From NCBI GenBank assembly GCA_902651635.1, contig CACRSC010000001.1, positions 466,325 through 530,324 of the forward strand: a DNA stretch of 64,000 nt, written 5' to 3'. Position numbers and translations under genes: made by a program. Numbering within the stretch: position 1 is the first letter of the stretch; every line of letters begins with the position of its first letter. Positions 33,001-43,909 of this stretch are shown piece after piece. The notes beneath the pieces are model-generated. The model saw nothing but the letters and a program-made list of their open reading frames with translations, had not been told where the DNA came from and searched no databases. The DNA comes from Mastigamoeba balamuthi. Lineage: Eukaryota; Evosea; Mastigamoebida; Mastigamoebidae.

Positions 33001-35045
33001 TGTCCGGGCTCCACAGCGAACCGCGTTCCCTGCAGTCGGGCCGCGACGTCGAGGTCGTAGATCCCCGTGTGCTTCTTCGGCGTGCCCAGGGGGCCCTCCA
33101 AGTCCTGCTTGTACGCAACTCTGCGCTCGGGCGCTGTTAGCTCCTGCGCTGGGTTAAGGCGTGGAAGAGGCAAGGGCAGCAGTACGTGGCGAAGAGGAAC
33201 GGGTCCCTGCTGGTCATCTCGGTGATGGGCGTCATGACCTCAGAGTACGGCCCTCCCGTGCCCACCGACATCGAGAGCCTCTCGATCGACGCGCGCACAA
33301 ATGCCGTCAGGAACGGCGGCGCCGCGGGCGGCATGTCGTCGATGTCCATGCCCGACGTGCTGGCCGTCGCCGGAGGGTCCGACCTCTGCATCATCACCGT
33401 CACCGAGAGCTTCCGCATGTCGAGCGCGGCCACGCCGCCCCACCCCGCCTGCGCCCGGTCGATCTCGAAGTCCAGGTGCAGCACGGGCTTCTCGACGCGC
33501 TGCGCAGACGCGCGAGACTCGACCGAGCTGCGCTGGGACGCGGTGCTCTGCGAGTCCCACCCCGCGCCGATCTCCCTGGCGAGCTGCTCGAGCTCCCTGT
33601 TCGACAGGTCCTTGTCCGACATGTCCCCCGAGTCGCCGTCCTCGTCGTCCTCATCGTCGTCGTCGCCCCCGCCGCCCATGCCCGGCACTCCCCTCGTCTT
33701 GACTGCAGGTCCAGCGTGAGGGGGGCGGCTGCGGGGGGGTAAGCTGGCGTGTACGCTTGTCGAGGGTGGGCTTGAGCTTCTCGGCGAGGTCGAAGCTGCG
33801 CATCGCGGCCTCGACGAGCGAAATCGTCGACACCCACGACGCGCGCGTCCACGCCAGCGAGAGCGTCTGCAGCCCCACGGTCGCCTGCACCCCCATCATG
33901 GCCCCCGTCACCGCGTCCCTCTTGGCCAGTATCTGCGGGCGCGCCCGGGCAAACAAACGGCCGTCAGAATTCCTCCCCCCAAACGCGGGAATCGCGGATT
34001 GAGATTCAATTGAATCATGCGCGCCTTGACGGCAAAGGGCGGCAGCTGCAGCAGCGGCACGGCGACGTCCTTGTCGGCGGACATGGCGATGCTGAGCGAC
34101 CCCACGCGGAGCTCCTTGTACACGTGGGCCTCGCGGCCGCGGGCCCTGGTCTCTGCGCGCGCGCGCTGCAGCTCGACGACCTCCCAGTGGCTGTCGGTCG
34201 TGCGCAGCGTCAGCGTCGAGAGCTCCGCGGTCATCGCGGGGACCGGGGCGCTGGCGGACGCCCACTCGGGCTGCAGCGCGTTGAACTGTATGCGGACGTT
34301 GGACACCTCGACCTGGGCGTCCTCGAGCAGCGCGTCGACGAACCCGCGCTTCTTCTTGGCGGTGCTCTTGGTCGGCTCCCTGCGCGCGGCGGTTCCGGTT
34401 CATCGCTGGCGGCGCGGAGAAGATATCGGGATATCTGGGGCAGAATCTGGATTCCGCGAGTGGGAGGGGGGAGGCAGGGGGGGCCTACTTGGGGGCCAGC
34501 ATTCGCTCGATGACGGGGTCGGGCACGCTGTCGACGGGCTCGCGCGTCTCCCCGATGACCACCGTGACGTTCGCCAGCGCCACCGCGATGGGCTCCTTGG
34601 ACAGGTTCCTCCACGGCACCTGCGGGGCCCACCCAGCTCAGCCCTGCGGTGTGCGCCCCCTCCAGCAATGCTTGCGGCTCACTCTCATGCGCAGCGTCCC
34701 GCACGAGATGCGCTTGATCTCGAGGGTCGGCGGAAACTTCCACAGGGCGTGCATGTTCTTCTCGTTAAGCTCTGTGGTGGAGGGGGGTCGCGGGGGAGAC
34801 GGGAGATGTGTGGCAAGTGCGAGCGCCGGAGACCGAGCGGAGGGGGGTTGGGGGGGGTTGTGGTACAGTTAGTTGTGTGGAAGGGGGAGCCACAGGGGGC
34901 GGACTGTGCGGAGGGGGGGGGACAGACCGATGTTGCTCAGGTTTATCTCGCCACGCAGGAGGGACATGTCGAGCTGGCGGTCGCCCGTCGTCTTGACGAA
35001 CGCCGCGAGGTAGCTGCGCAGCGCCCTCTCGAGGATCGCCGCCAT
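30005..35045 (-). CDS. Chorein-N bridge-like lipid transfer protein (BLTP3/UHRF1BP1- or VPS13-like)
   Basis: A large multi-exon gene. The first exons (35045-34928, 34771-34683, from 34619) give the chorein N-terminal signature: MAAILERALRSYLAAFVKTT, QLDMSLLRGEINLSNIEL, then VPWRNLSKEPIAVALANVTV. This is how VPS13, ATG2 and BLTP3 proteins begin. The middle (34.4-31.3 kb) is beta-rich with acidic linkers, consistent with repeating beta-groove modules. The last 350 residues are a long coiled coil (from YERRIESIQLRFQIESRESE) with a polyQ stretch and a basic end. Such proteins bridge membranes at contact sites and carry bulk lipid. It is shorter than VPS13, so BLTP3-like is preferred. Inner exon borders were not all fixed. 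Confidence 0.72.
30165..30235 (-). repeat. CAG-type trinucleotide repeat coding polyQ
   Basis: An interrupted glutamine/histidine run in the C-terminal tail of the lipid-transfer protein, encoded mostly by CAG/CAA. Confidence 0.75.
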
Positions 35046-35520
35046 CGCTGCCCTCTCTCCCCCGTGACAGTGGAAAACGAATCTAAAAGGCAGATATTCT
35101 CCTTCTCAGTTTTCCTGCCTTTCGCAAATCTGATGAGGAATAACGCCCGGGACCCTTATCGGACGTTTACCGAACCTCTGCGATCTTCCAGGTGTAAATG
35201 ACTTACATTTCATCCTGTATCTCGTTTTTAAACAGTTGATTTCTTCGACAAATCGGCTCTGTCCCTCAGCTTTGTGGTCTTAGAACAGAGTCATGTTTCT
35301 CTTTGGAGGGAACCGGGAGCAGTCCCTCATTGCCCGCCCGCGCGAGCCTGCCCGTGCAGCACGATTGATGCCAAGATTGCGTAACGCCTCGCCACCAGCA
35401 CGCCGCCGCTGCTGGTGGCGTGTGCGCCCCCATTGGGCTCGCAGGTGGGGGCGTACCCGGTGAAGAAGCTCAAAGGATCCAGAGCTTGTACCCGACGCTG
35501 GTGCAAGGGGCAGCCCAACT
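35046..35520. other. Intergenic region, 3' of the polyQ/RGG gene
   Basis: About 475 bp. Around 35330-35480 there is minus-strand open frame (SFFTGYAPTCEPNGG) that could be an alternative last exon of the neighbouring gene, but no splice signal makes this convincing. The rest should be the promoter of the lipid-transfer gene. Confidence 0.4.
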
Positions 35521-36623
35521 CTATGTCATCTTTGCGGGCGGGGGGGACGCTGCTATCGGCTGCCCCGTCTTGGGGTCGACTATCGCCAGCGGGGTCCGGC
35601 GCGGTGCGGCGGCGCGCTCGGTGCGGTCCATCACCACGACCTCCTCGTTGTTGGCCGGGTCGATGATCGGCAGCGCCGTGGCGCCGCGCCTCTGCGGAGG
35701 GCTCGGGCTCGTGACCGGCGGGATGAACGGGCCAGCAGGCATCATGAACGGCTGCATCCCGAACGGCGGTGGCATCATGGGCTGCCCGTAGGGCGGCGGC
35801 TGCGGGGAGAGGTGCGCTGAGCAAAGAGAGCAACGGACAGGGCTGGCGGCGGGCGTCTCACGCTGAATGGCGGCTGGTAGAAGAAGGGCACGTATGGCGG
35901 GTGTCCGGCGAACGCAGGGCCCATCGACATCTCGGGATCCATGTAGAACCCGGCAGGGTATTGCTGTGCAATGTCCTGTGCAGCCATGTCCTCGGGTATC
36001 TCCTCGCCGTCAACAAACGCCTCGTCGGCATTCGCGAGCTGCTCTTGCTCTGTGCGAATTCGTCAGAAACCGAGGACAAAGGGGCCCCAAAAAGAGCAAG
36101 AAGGAAGGGATCAGAAAGACGTTAAATGACGTAATCAAGGTTGTTCAGGTGAAACACGTAAAGAATCATTTCCCTATCATGACAGATATAGAAAGCGCCC
36201 CCCTTTGAAAAAGCACCAGGGCCACTGAGAAGACAGACTATTGTGGGACAGGTTCGGCGTGCCTTCACCGGAAATCAGTGCTGTTGGCTGCTGCTGTGGC
36301 TGTTCCGAGACCTCCGCGGCCGGCATCTCCACGAGAGCGGGTGCTTGCGATTCCTGCACAGCCGCAGTCGCCGCGTTTCTGGGGCTCACAGCCGAGCCGC
36401 CCTGCGTCGGCCGCTTCTGCTGGAACCGTCCGCCGCGGCCCCTCTGCGAGCCTCGCCTCGGCCCAAACGCGCCCCTGCCACCCCTTTGCCCGCGACCAGA
36501 CTGCTGCTGCTGCTGCTGCTGGTCCTGCTCTGGCTGCGCCCGCGAGTCCCCCGAGGCACTGGAGGCCGCGGGTGCACGCGAGATCGAGAGTATGCGGGTA
36601 CCCGGCGGCGTCTGGCGTTGTTG

Positions 36624-36687
<64 letters not shown>

Positions 36688-37727
36688 GGGTATTGGTGCG
36701 GCATCTCCTTCTCGTTGGTCTGGGGGCCACGCCAGCGCAGCTGCAGCGGTGGCGACTTGACCGACTCCACAGGTGTCTGCTGAGCCAGGTCCTGCGAGAC
36801 AGGGGCATCGGCGGGGGCGACTGAGGGGCCCGAGCCCTCTGTCTGTGCCTGCTGCCTGGGCTCCTGCTGCGACGGGGAGGCGGCAGAGCGCCGCGACGCG
36901 AGGTAGCGGCCACGCGTGGACGGCTTGGACGCGGGGGGCTGCTGTCCGTGCTGCTGGTGGTGCTGCTGCTGGGGGGTCGCCGGCTTTGGGGATGTGTCTG
37001 TGTCGGTCACAGTTCGCCTCTGGATCGTCAGCTTCCTGGGCTGGCTGGACCAACAAAAGCCATGTGAGAAAACGCGTCCTAAGTGGCAGCAAACAAAGCA
37101 GAAGTGGTATGCAGGCCCCTCAGATCTGGTGCACAGTTTATAAATCACAGTGTTTCATACGGTAATTCCGTATAATGTGTTAATCGATCATCGGGTTGTC
37201 GCTAATCTGATAACTGATTGCGCGGCACACGGTTCAAATGATGCGTTGGTGCGCGCGAAAGCACCACGTTTATGGGAGGACCCCCACCGCAATCCGAACC
37301 GCTCGCCAAACCCCCTGTGCGCACCTCTGTGATGCCTGCGCTTGTCCTTCAGGCTGCTCGGCCCTCTTTGCTGCCGCTGCCCCTGCGGGAGCCTGCTGGG
37401 CCTTGGTGGGGGAGAGGCAAGCGCACGCGGTCAGTGCGATCAGCGCCAAGCGGGCAAAAAGCAAGCGAATCATCAGAAGCACCTGCGGGGGCGGCGAGGC
37501 AGTCTGGGCTGCGGGCTGCGGCTGCTCGTCCTCGCTGTCGGACGCCTCCTCGCGCCTGCGGCCCATCACGGGGAGCTCGTCCTCGCTGCTGCTGTCTGAG
37601 GCGCGCCGCCGCTGCGCTGAGTCCCGGCAACAAAAAACAGAAAGGCAAACGCGCGCGCGCACGCGGAAAACGCGGTCGGCGAACCTTGTGCGTCGGGCGA
37701 CTTTCGGATTGTCATGTCCCTCCTCAT
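35521..37727 (-). CDS. Disordered polyQ/RGG protein, probably RNA-associated
   Basis: A spliced gene starting MRRDMTIRKSPDAQ, followed by Ser/Asp-rich acidic clusters (SDSSSEDELP, ASDSEDEQ). A basic patch (QPRKLTIQRRTV) precedes a run of about 23 glutamines, then an RGG box (SGRGQRGGRGAFGPRRG). After an acidic segment comes a Pro/Met-rich region (PPPFGMQPFMMPAG) and two similar motifs, IIDPANNEEV and IVDPKTGQPI, before the TAG stop. No folded domain is seen. Composition resembles N-terminal parts of eIF4G or ataxin-2-like translation and granule proteins, but this is only a resemblance. It shares a 311-bp divergent promoter region with V-ATPase subunit d. Confidence 0.6.
36615..36690 (-). repeat. 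(CAG)n microsatellite coding about 23 Gln
   Basis: A nearly pure CTG run on the plus strand, read as polyQ in the disordered protein. Length is likely variable among individuals. Confidence 0.85.
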
Positions 37728-38038
37728 ACTGGGCGGGTGCCGCTGCGGGGACCGTGGGGGAGCGCGAAGCGCGTGTTTGGGGGTCCGCGCAGAGAAGGGG
37801 GGGCCGAAGGGAAGTGAGGTGGCGATGATATCATCAAGATAAGCCCACCTTTCTCTAAGCTCTTTGATATCTCCCCAGTCCCACCCACCCAACCGGTACG
37901 CGCCCCCTCCGCCGCCCAGCGCTTCCCCTCCGCGCGGCGCAGTGGCCGCGCGGGTCCCGCGGGGTCTGACCGGGCGCCGGGCGCGTGCTCCGCAGGGCCC
38001 GAGAGCGCGCGGCGTCTTAGACAGAAAACAAGAAGCAA
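37728..38038. promoter_or_regulatory. Divergent promoter region
   Basis: 311 bp between two divergent start codons, so it should drive both. I see no recognisable core motif. Confidence 0.5.
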
Positions 38039-39792
38039 ATGGACTACCTCTTCGGCGGCCCCGGCCACGGCGACCTGGTCACGTTCAACATGGAGGACGG
38101 GTACCTCGAGGCGCTCGCCCGCGGGTTCCGCAGCAAGATCCTGGACCAGAACGACTACGCCAACCTCTGCCAGTGCGACACGCTCGAGGACATGAAGCTG
38201 CACCTCAGCCAGACCGACTACGGGGACTTCCTCGCCAACGAGCCCAGCCCCCTGCACGTGACCACCATCAAGGACAAGTGGTGCACCGCTGTACCCCCCT
38301 TCCCACACGGGGTTTGGGCCCACCAGCGTGGGTTTGGCTGGGCATCCCGTCCCAACCAACCTCGGTTGTTCACCCCCCCGCAGCACCGAGAAGCTGGTGA
38401 ACGAGTTCAACTACCTGCGCTACAACGCCGTCCAGCCCCTCTCGACCTTCCTCGAGTACATCACGTGCGTGCTGGCTCCCACTCCCCCCCTCCCCCTCCG
38501 GCTGGGCGGCCAGCGGGGGCCCACCCCGGCGGTGTTTGTTTCTTCGTTCGCGTCGGGACACAATTCCTCACACGGCGCCGTCCCCGCGCAGCTACGGCTA
38601 CATGATCGACAACATCATCCTCCTCATCACCGGCGCCATGCACGAGGTGCGCGCACCCTCCCGGCGGGAGGCGCACGTCGCCCGCGTGGCATCCCCTCTT
38701 TTCGCGCTCGGTCTCACCCCGCGGGGCCAACTGTGGGGGGTGCACGTGTCCGCGTGTTCTTTGGGGGACAGAGGGACACCATGGAGCTGATCGAGAGGTG
38801 CCACCCGCTCGGCATGTTCAAGACCATCGCGTCGCTGACGGCGTGCCACAACGCCTCGGAGCTGTACCGCGAGGTCCTCATCGACACCCCCCTCGGTGCG
38901 GCTTCCCCCGTTTTCTTTCGCCCTGTTTCCTGTCCCTCGCCGTTTGTTCTTTTTTCTCCCCCCTTCTCTGGCTTGTTTGTTGGTTGGTGTTTTTGCTGTG
39001 AGGACTAGGTATGTAATCCGAACACTTCGGGCGATCACCAAACGCCATGTCCGAAGTCCCATGCCTTGGAGGAGATGTGAAAAGCAAAGTCTGAGCAAGC
39101 ACAACTAAATTTCCCTCGGTTTTTTCTCTCGGTTCCGGTGTTTTGGCATTTTCTGAAACCCAAACCAAACCACACTATCGTTTCTGAAACACCAACGCGA
39201 TCGATGTCCAGGCCCCTACATCCAGGACAACCTCAACGAGGAGGACTTCCACGACGAGGAGAAGAACGTCGAGATCATCCGCAACGCGCTGTACAAGTCG
39301 TACCTCGAGGACTTCTACCGCTACTGCGAGCGCCTGGGCGGGACGACCTTTGAGATCATGAAGGACATCCTGCAGTTCGAGGCTGACAGGCGTGCCATCA
39401 CGATCACGATCAACTCGTTCGGCACGGAGCTGACCAAGGACGACCGCGCCAAGCTGTATCCGACGATCGGCCTGCTGTACCCCGAGGGCACCGCGAAGCT
39501 GTCGAGGGCCGACGACCTCGACCAGGTCCGCGACTCGGTCAGCTACATCACCGACTACCGCAAGCTCTTCGTCGAGAGCGGCGGCGCGGGCGAGAGGACG
39601 CTCGACGACGCGTTCTTCGAGTCCGAGGTCAGGCTCAACAGGCTCGCGTTCGAGACGCAGCTGGGCTACGGCGCGTTCTGGTCGCTGATCAAGCTCAAGG
39701 AGCAGGAGATCCGCAACATCGTCTGGATCGCCGAGTGCATCAGCCAGGGCCAGAAGGGCAAGATCCACCAGGGCCTCATCACCATCTTCTAG
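38039..39792 (+). CDS. V-type H+-ATPase subunit d (V0 sector)
   Basis: Five exons (38039-38280, 38384-38464, 38592-38646, 38772-38895, 39212-39792) give 360 residues, normal for subunit d. Conserved stretches run throughout: [24 protein letters not shown]-type [77 protein letters not shown] and the C-terminal [15 protein letters not shown]. It couples the V1 central stalk to the proteolipid ring of the proton pump on vacuoles and lysosomes. The 316-nt fourth intron is longer than most here. The start is the ATG after a short A-rich leader. Confidence 0.97.
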
Positions 39793-40318
39793 GCCAGAGG
39801 ATGACCACTCCCACCCCCTACCCCCGATGGGTCTCGTCCTCTGACTGGGGCCTTGGGTTCACACCATCTCTTCCCTCGGTACCAAAACAAGCAAACGTCC
39901 TCGGACAAATGCAGTCTGGTTGGAACTCAGGCCGCGTGCGCTGCCTTTGCGCCCTGCTGCAGCCGCTAGTTAACTAGAGAGGTGCAGGGCCTGTTTGAAC
40001 GAGAGGCCAGTCAGGTCGTATCAAAAGCCGGAGGAGGGTACTGTGAAGACATCAAAAAAGGCAGCAGGGAACCATCCAGATCCAAGATGCATGATGCATC
40101 ATGCCTGACATCATTCAACTGAGACTGCTCGTGTTTTGTACGTGCGTGTCTATACGGCGGGCCTGTAGTCCCCGAGTCAATTGTGTCACCAACCTCAGTT
40201 CCCAGTGTGGTCATCTGCCTTGCATACCAACACTGCCCATTGGAGGAAGGCCAATCAAGCATATCTCGTGCTGGTCAGAGCGGGGTATCATGATATCTCA
40301 CGCGGCCCGTCAGTCGCC
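39793..40318. other. Intergenic region
   Basis: About 525 bp between two plus-strand genes. It holds the V-ATPase 3' end and the next promoter. No other feature is seen. Confidence 0.6.
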
Positions 40319-40942
40319 ATGGAGGTCCAGTACGACGCAGGCGTGCGCCCGCACAGCGACACAGACTCCGACCAGTCAGACACCCGGAGCCGCCGCCACC
40401 GCCACCGATCCCCCGGCTCCTCCGGCGGTGAGCAGCCCGAGGGCGACCCGCTGAGCCTCGCGTCCGCCGACTACGACTCGTGCATGCGCTCGGCCCGCGA
40501 CAGGCTCTCGGACGACCAGCTCGCCGCTCTCGACGCGCAGACCGACGCGGCCCTCGGGGCCCTGGCGGCCCTCGACGGCGCCGCGCTGGTGGCCGCCGCG
40601 TGCGCCGGCGTCATGCAGGGCGAGAGCAACGCCGAGCTGGCCGGCAAAGTGCTGGGCGTGCTGGGCAGGGACGCGTTCCTCGACGTCCTGCGGCGGGCAG
40701 ACCAGTGCGTCAGGAGGGGCGGCCTCGCGACGGCCGAGGGCCCTGCGAGGCCGCGCAGGATGCGGACCGCGGGGGGCGTGTTCTTCTTCCTGGCCCGCCA
40801 GGCAGCGAGCAAGAAGCAGTGGAGGCTCATCGCCTACGTCCGGCCGTGCTCCAGGAGCGCGAGGGGCGCGCCCCCCGCCAAGGCCGCCAGGCGATGCCAG
40901 AGCGACGACGGCGAGCTCGAGGAGGGAGAGATCCGCCAGTAG
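40319..40942 (+). CDS. PHAX RNA-binding domain protein (snRNA export adaptor-like)
   Basis: An intronless 207-residue protein. The N-terminal 55 residues are disordered and RS-rich (TDSDQSDTRSRRHRHRS). Residues about 95-170 match the PHAX RNA-binding domain: AELAGKVLGVLGRDAFLDVL, QCVRRGGLATAEG and RRMRTAGGVFFFLARQAASK. In animals PHAX bridges m7G-capped U snRNA to CBC and CRM1 for nuclear export. This version is about half the length of the human protein. It ends in an acidic/basic tail GELEEGEIRQ. A leucine-rich export signal is not obvious, so export function is inference; RNA binding is well supported. Confidence 0.78.
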   Translation: MEVQYDAGVRPHSDTDSDQSDTRSRRHRHRSPGSSGGEQPEGDPLSLASADYDSCMRSARDRLSDDQLAALDAQTDAALGALAALDGAALVAAACAGVMQGESNAELAGKVLGVLGRDAFLDVLRRADQCVRRGGLATAEGPARPRRMRTAGGVFFFLARQAASKKQWRLIAYVRPCSRSARGAPPAKAARRCQSDDGELEEGEIRQ

Positions 40943-41718
40943 GGCGCTGTGCCAAGCGTGCGTGGCACACCCGTCTGTGCACTCGAGAATCAACTGGGCT
41001 GCACTTGGCCGTGCAGTTGATCTCAAGTGTCGTGCCTTGCGATCGCAGACAGGAGTTCCTCGACACCTGCAGTTGTAACTCATGCATAGAAACAATGAGG
41101 CTGCCGACATCAACTCAGAGGACTCTCACCGAATTGCCTTCAGAAACAAAAACCCTTTGGGCAAGATTCCCCTGTCGTGCTACCACGATGCTGCAGTGTA
41201 CTATAACTCGGATGTTCAGAGAAACTGGCGAATTTTCAGGATGCTCCCAGAGAGCCCTTCCTGCTCTCCAAAACGGAGAATTGAGCCACCTAAATCGGCT
41301 TCTGGTCATCTGTGACAAGGGCGCCATTCAGACTGCAGTGATGGTCTACAGTTTGACTGGAAGGTGATGTCCCGGCAGCCAAGGGCCCGCGTGTTTCAAT
41401 GGGCAATCACTGGACTCAAGTTGTCAGAGGCCAATGACTGCCAGAACAAGGAGTGAGAGTCTCACTCACCCAGCGTAAAGAAATGACCCAAGTGTTGAAT
41501 GCCCGTATGCAATTGGCCACGCTGGAGGTTTGGGGGAGGGGGGTTCTGGGCCCCGTGGGCAGATGCAGAGTAAACTCGGCTGGGTAAAAGGGAATGTCAG
41601 CAACACACAGGATAGAATCCAACTCACATTTAGTTCACCACTATTGCAACTGCAGAAGCAGCACAGCATTTCCGCAATGAGACCTTGAGCTACGTGTTTC
41701 TTATGTGCGCAGCACTTG
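40943..41718. other. Convergent intergenic region
   Basis: About 775 bp between converging genes. Only short frames are found, none with recognisable protein. It is somewhat AT-richer than the flanks. Confidence 0.55.
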
Positions 41719-42616
41719 CTAATCGCTCAGGGTGACAGAGGGCATCGCGTCCGACATGATCTTGTGCACGCGGTCGCGCAGCGCGCAGGCGTCGTCTCCG
41801 AAGGTATCCGGGTCGATGGGCTCGCACACGTGCACCCTGCACTCGCCCGGGTGCGCCTCGAGGTGCCTGTCGTCGACGAGGTGCCTCAGCTCCATCACGA
41901 CGGGCACAATGGGCACGCGCGCAGCGAGGGCGATCTTGAAGGCCCCGTCGTGGAACATCCCCAGCTCGTTGGGGTTCGGCGTGGCCCCGGGCTGCAGCCA
42001 CCTGCGCGTGCCCTCGGGGAAGACCTGGACGTCGACGCCGTTCTTGAGGAACCAGACGGCCCGGTCGAGAGACTCGAGGTTGCGCTGCTTCTGGTGCTTG
42101 TACACGAACAGCTGGTCCAGCAGGCGGATGGTCAGGCCCACGGGGTACCACAGCAGGTTGCTCTTCATCATCGTGCGCGGCTGGTGCGACGAGAACAGGT
42201 GGCAGAACACATGGTCTGGTGGCCCCGCCCCCCAAGGCGTGAGTCATCGGGAAATCTCGATTCCAGATCAGCCCGTATCGCGAGATATTCGCTTGCTGGA
42301 GGGATCGTATCTTCCGGAAGAGCGAAAAAACGGTACTTCAAGGAGAGGGTGACGTGGCCAGCGCACCCCAGTTGGTCTGGTGGTTGATAATGAAGAGGCA
42401 CGGGCTCTTGATGCTGTCGAAGGGCACCCCGGAGAAGGAGCTCGAGAAGAAGAGGCCCGAGACGAGCCTGTTGTACTCCCAGAAGATGCGGAACAGCAGG
42501 CGGCGGTGCACGCGGTCGAAGAGCAGCGTGTACGGCAGCGCGGCCAGCAGCACGACGTCCAGCACGACGTGCAGGGACAGGTACGTCACCACGAACGCGA
42601 TGAACCGGAAGTTCAT
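41719..42616 (-). CDS. 1-acyl-sn-glycerol-3-phosphate acyltransferase family protein (PlsC/AGPAT)
   Basis: Two exons (42616-42367, 42215-41719) give 248 residues. The N-terminal membrane helix is FVVTYLSLHVVLDVVLLAAL. The catalytic HX4D motif is NHQTNWD: the Asp codon is split by the intron, so it appears only after splicing. Motif III is FPEGTRR and motif IV VPIVPVVMEL. These enzymes acylate lysophosphatidate or related lysophospholipids in the ER. Substrate class is uncertain, because the AGPAT and LCLAT types share these motifs. The gene is divergent from the PPAT gene 134 bp away; both act in lipid and CoA metabolism, but that may be chance. Confidence 0.9.
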
Positions 42617-42749
42617 GTCTCGCCTCTGGAGGCAAAAGCGACACAGCAGTGCACGACCGGCACTTTAAAAAAACTGAGAGAATCTGGTGGTATCTTATCT
42701 TCCTGATGAGATACAGGAATCTTTGATTACAAATATCTGGTCCGGTAGG

Positions 42750-43853
42750 ATGCTGGTCGAGCTGCCCGTGCCCAACCCGGCGGAGCCCCTGGCCTCGGAG
42801 GAGTGGGCCGCGCACCTGAAGTCGCTGCGCCAGCTCGTTCTTGCGCGGCGTCCCGCCCGTCTCTTCGTCTCTCTCGCTGCACCGGCATCCTCCGCCCTCT
42901 CGGTCCGCCCCCCGTCCCCGCGCTCCAGCCCGCGCCCCCCTGGCGAGCGAGAGGCCTCTGAGCCGTTGCTATGGCGCAGGAAGCGGCGCTCAGTTTGCTT
43001 TTATTTTCCCCCGCACGAATCGGGAATAATCGGGCCTATCAATTGAACTGCGCCTACCGCCAACCGCCGCGCTGCAGCTGGCGTATGTGCAGCGGCTCGC
43101 GATCGCGGTGTACACGGAGGTGATGGACCAGGACGCGGCATGCGACGTGCTGGTGATCCCGCCGCACCGCGCGCAGGACCCCCGGGCGTACCTGCCCTGC
43201 ACGACCGCCGTCGACCTGGCGTCGGGGCTCGGGGCTCCCAGCGGCGTCGCCGACGTCGCAGTGGCGTGGAGCGGACCCCTGCCGGCCAACAGCGGCGAGG
43301 CCGCCAAGACGTACGAGGCCGTGTGCGTCGGGGGCACGTTCGACCGGCTGCACGCGGGCCACAAGCTGCTGCTGACCGTCGCGGCGCTCTCGGTGTCGCC
43401 CACGGGCCGACTCCATGTGGGCGTCACGAACCCCTCGATGCTGGCGTCCAAGGCGCTGAGGGACAGGATACAGCCGTTCGAGCAGCGCAGGGCTGCCGTG
43501 GAGCGCGCCCTGCAGTGGCTGGCCCCGGGCATCGACGCCGTGGTGATGGCGCTGGAGGACCCGTGCGGCCCCGCCGTCTCCATCCCCGAGATGCAGGCCG
43601 TCGTGGTGACGAGGGAGACTCTCGCTGGCGCGGACGCCATCAACAAGCAGAGGAAGGAGAGGTCTTTCGCCCCCTTGGACGCGGTCGTCATCGAGTACGT
43701 TCCGGCTCCCAAGAGCATCGCGTACGTGTTCCATTCTCGCACTTTGTTTTTCAGTACTAATACTTGACCGGCGACCATGTGGGCAGTGGTGCCGATGGAA
43801 AGCTCAGCTCCACTCTGCTGAGGAAGAGGGAGATTGCACCCGCTAAGCTGTGA
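42750..43853 (+). CDS. Phosphopantetheine adenylyltransferase (eukaryotic/archaeal type)
   Basis: Three exons (42750-42836, 43078-43721, 43787-43853) give 265 residues. The nucleotidyltransferase core starts VCVGGTFDRLHAGHKLLL with the HxGH-type motif. SIAGADGKLSSTLLRKREI near the end is the ISSTxIR-like signature and is created by joining exons 2 and 3. The N-terminal 100 residues resemble the leader domain of animal CoA synthase, but no dephospho-CoA kinase domain follows, so this is a monofunctional PPAT. It converts 4'-phosphopantetheine and ATP to dephospho-CoA in coenzyme A synthesis. Confidence 0.92.
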
Positions 43854-43909
43854 ACACGCTAGTTAGATCGCCCATGCCAATCACTACAACTGTTGTTACT
43901 CCGCTGTGT

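Noticed and set aside
37270-37662. Independent 130-residue minus-strand protein
   Set aside because: The Ser/Asp-rich part is an exon of the disordered polyQ/RGG gene; the rest reads through an intron.
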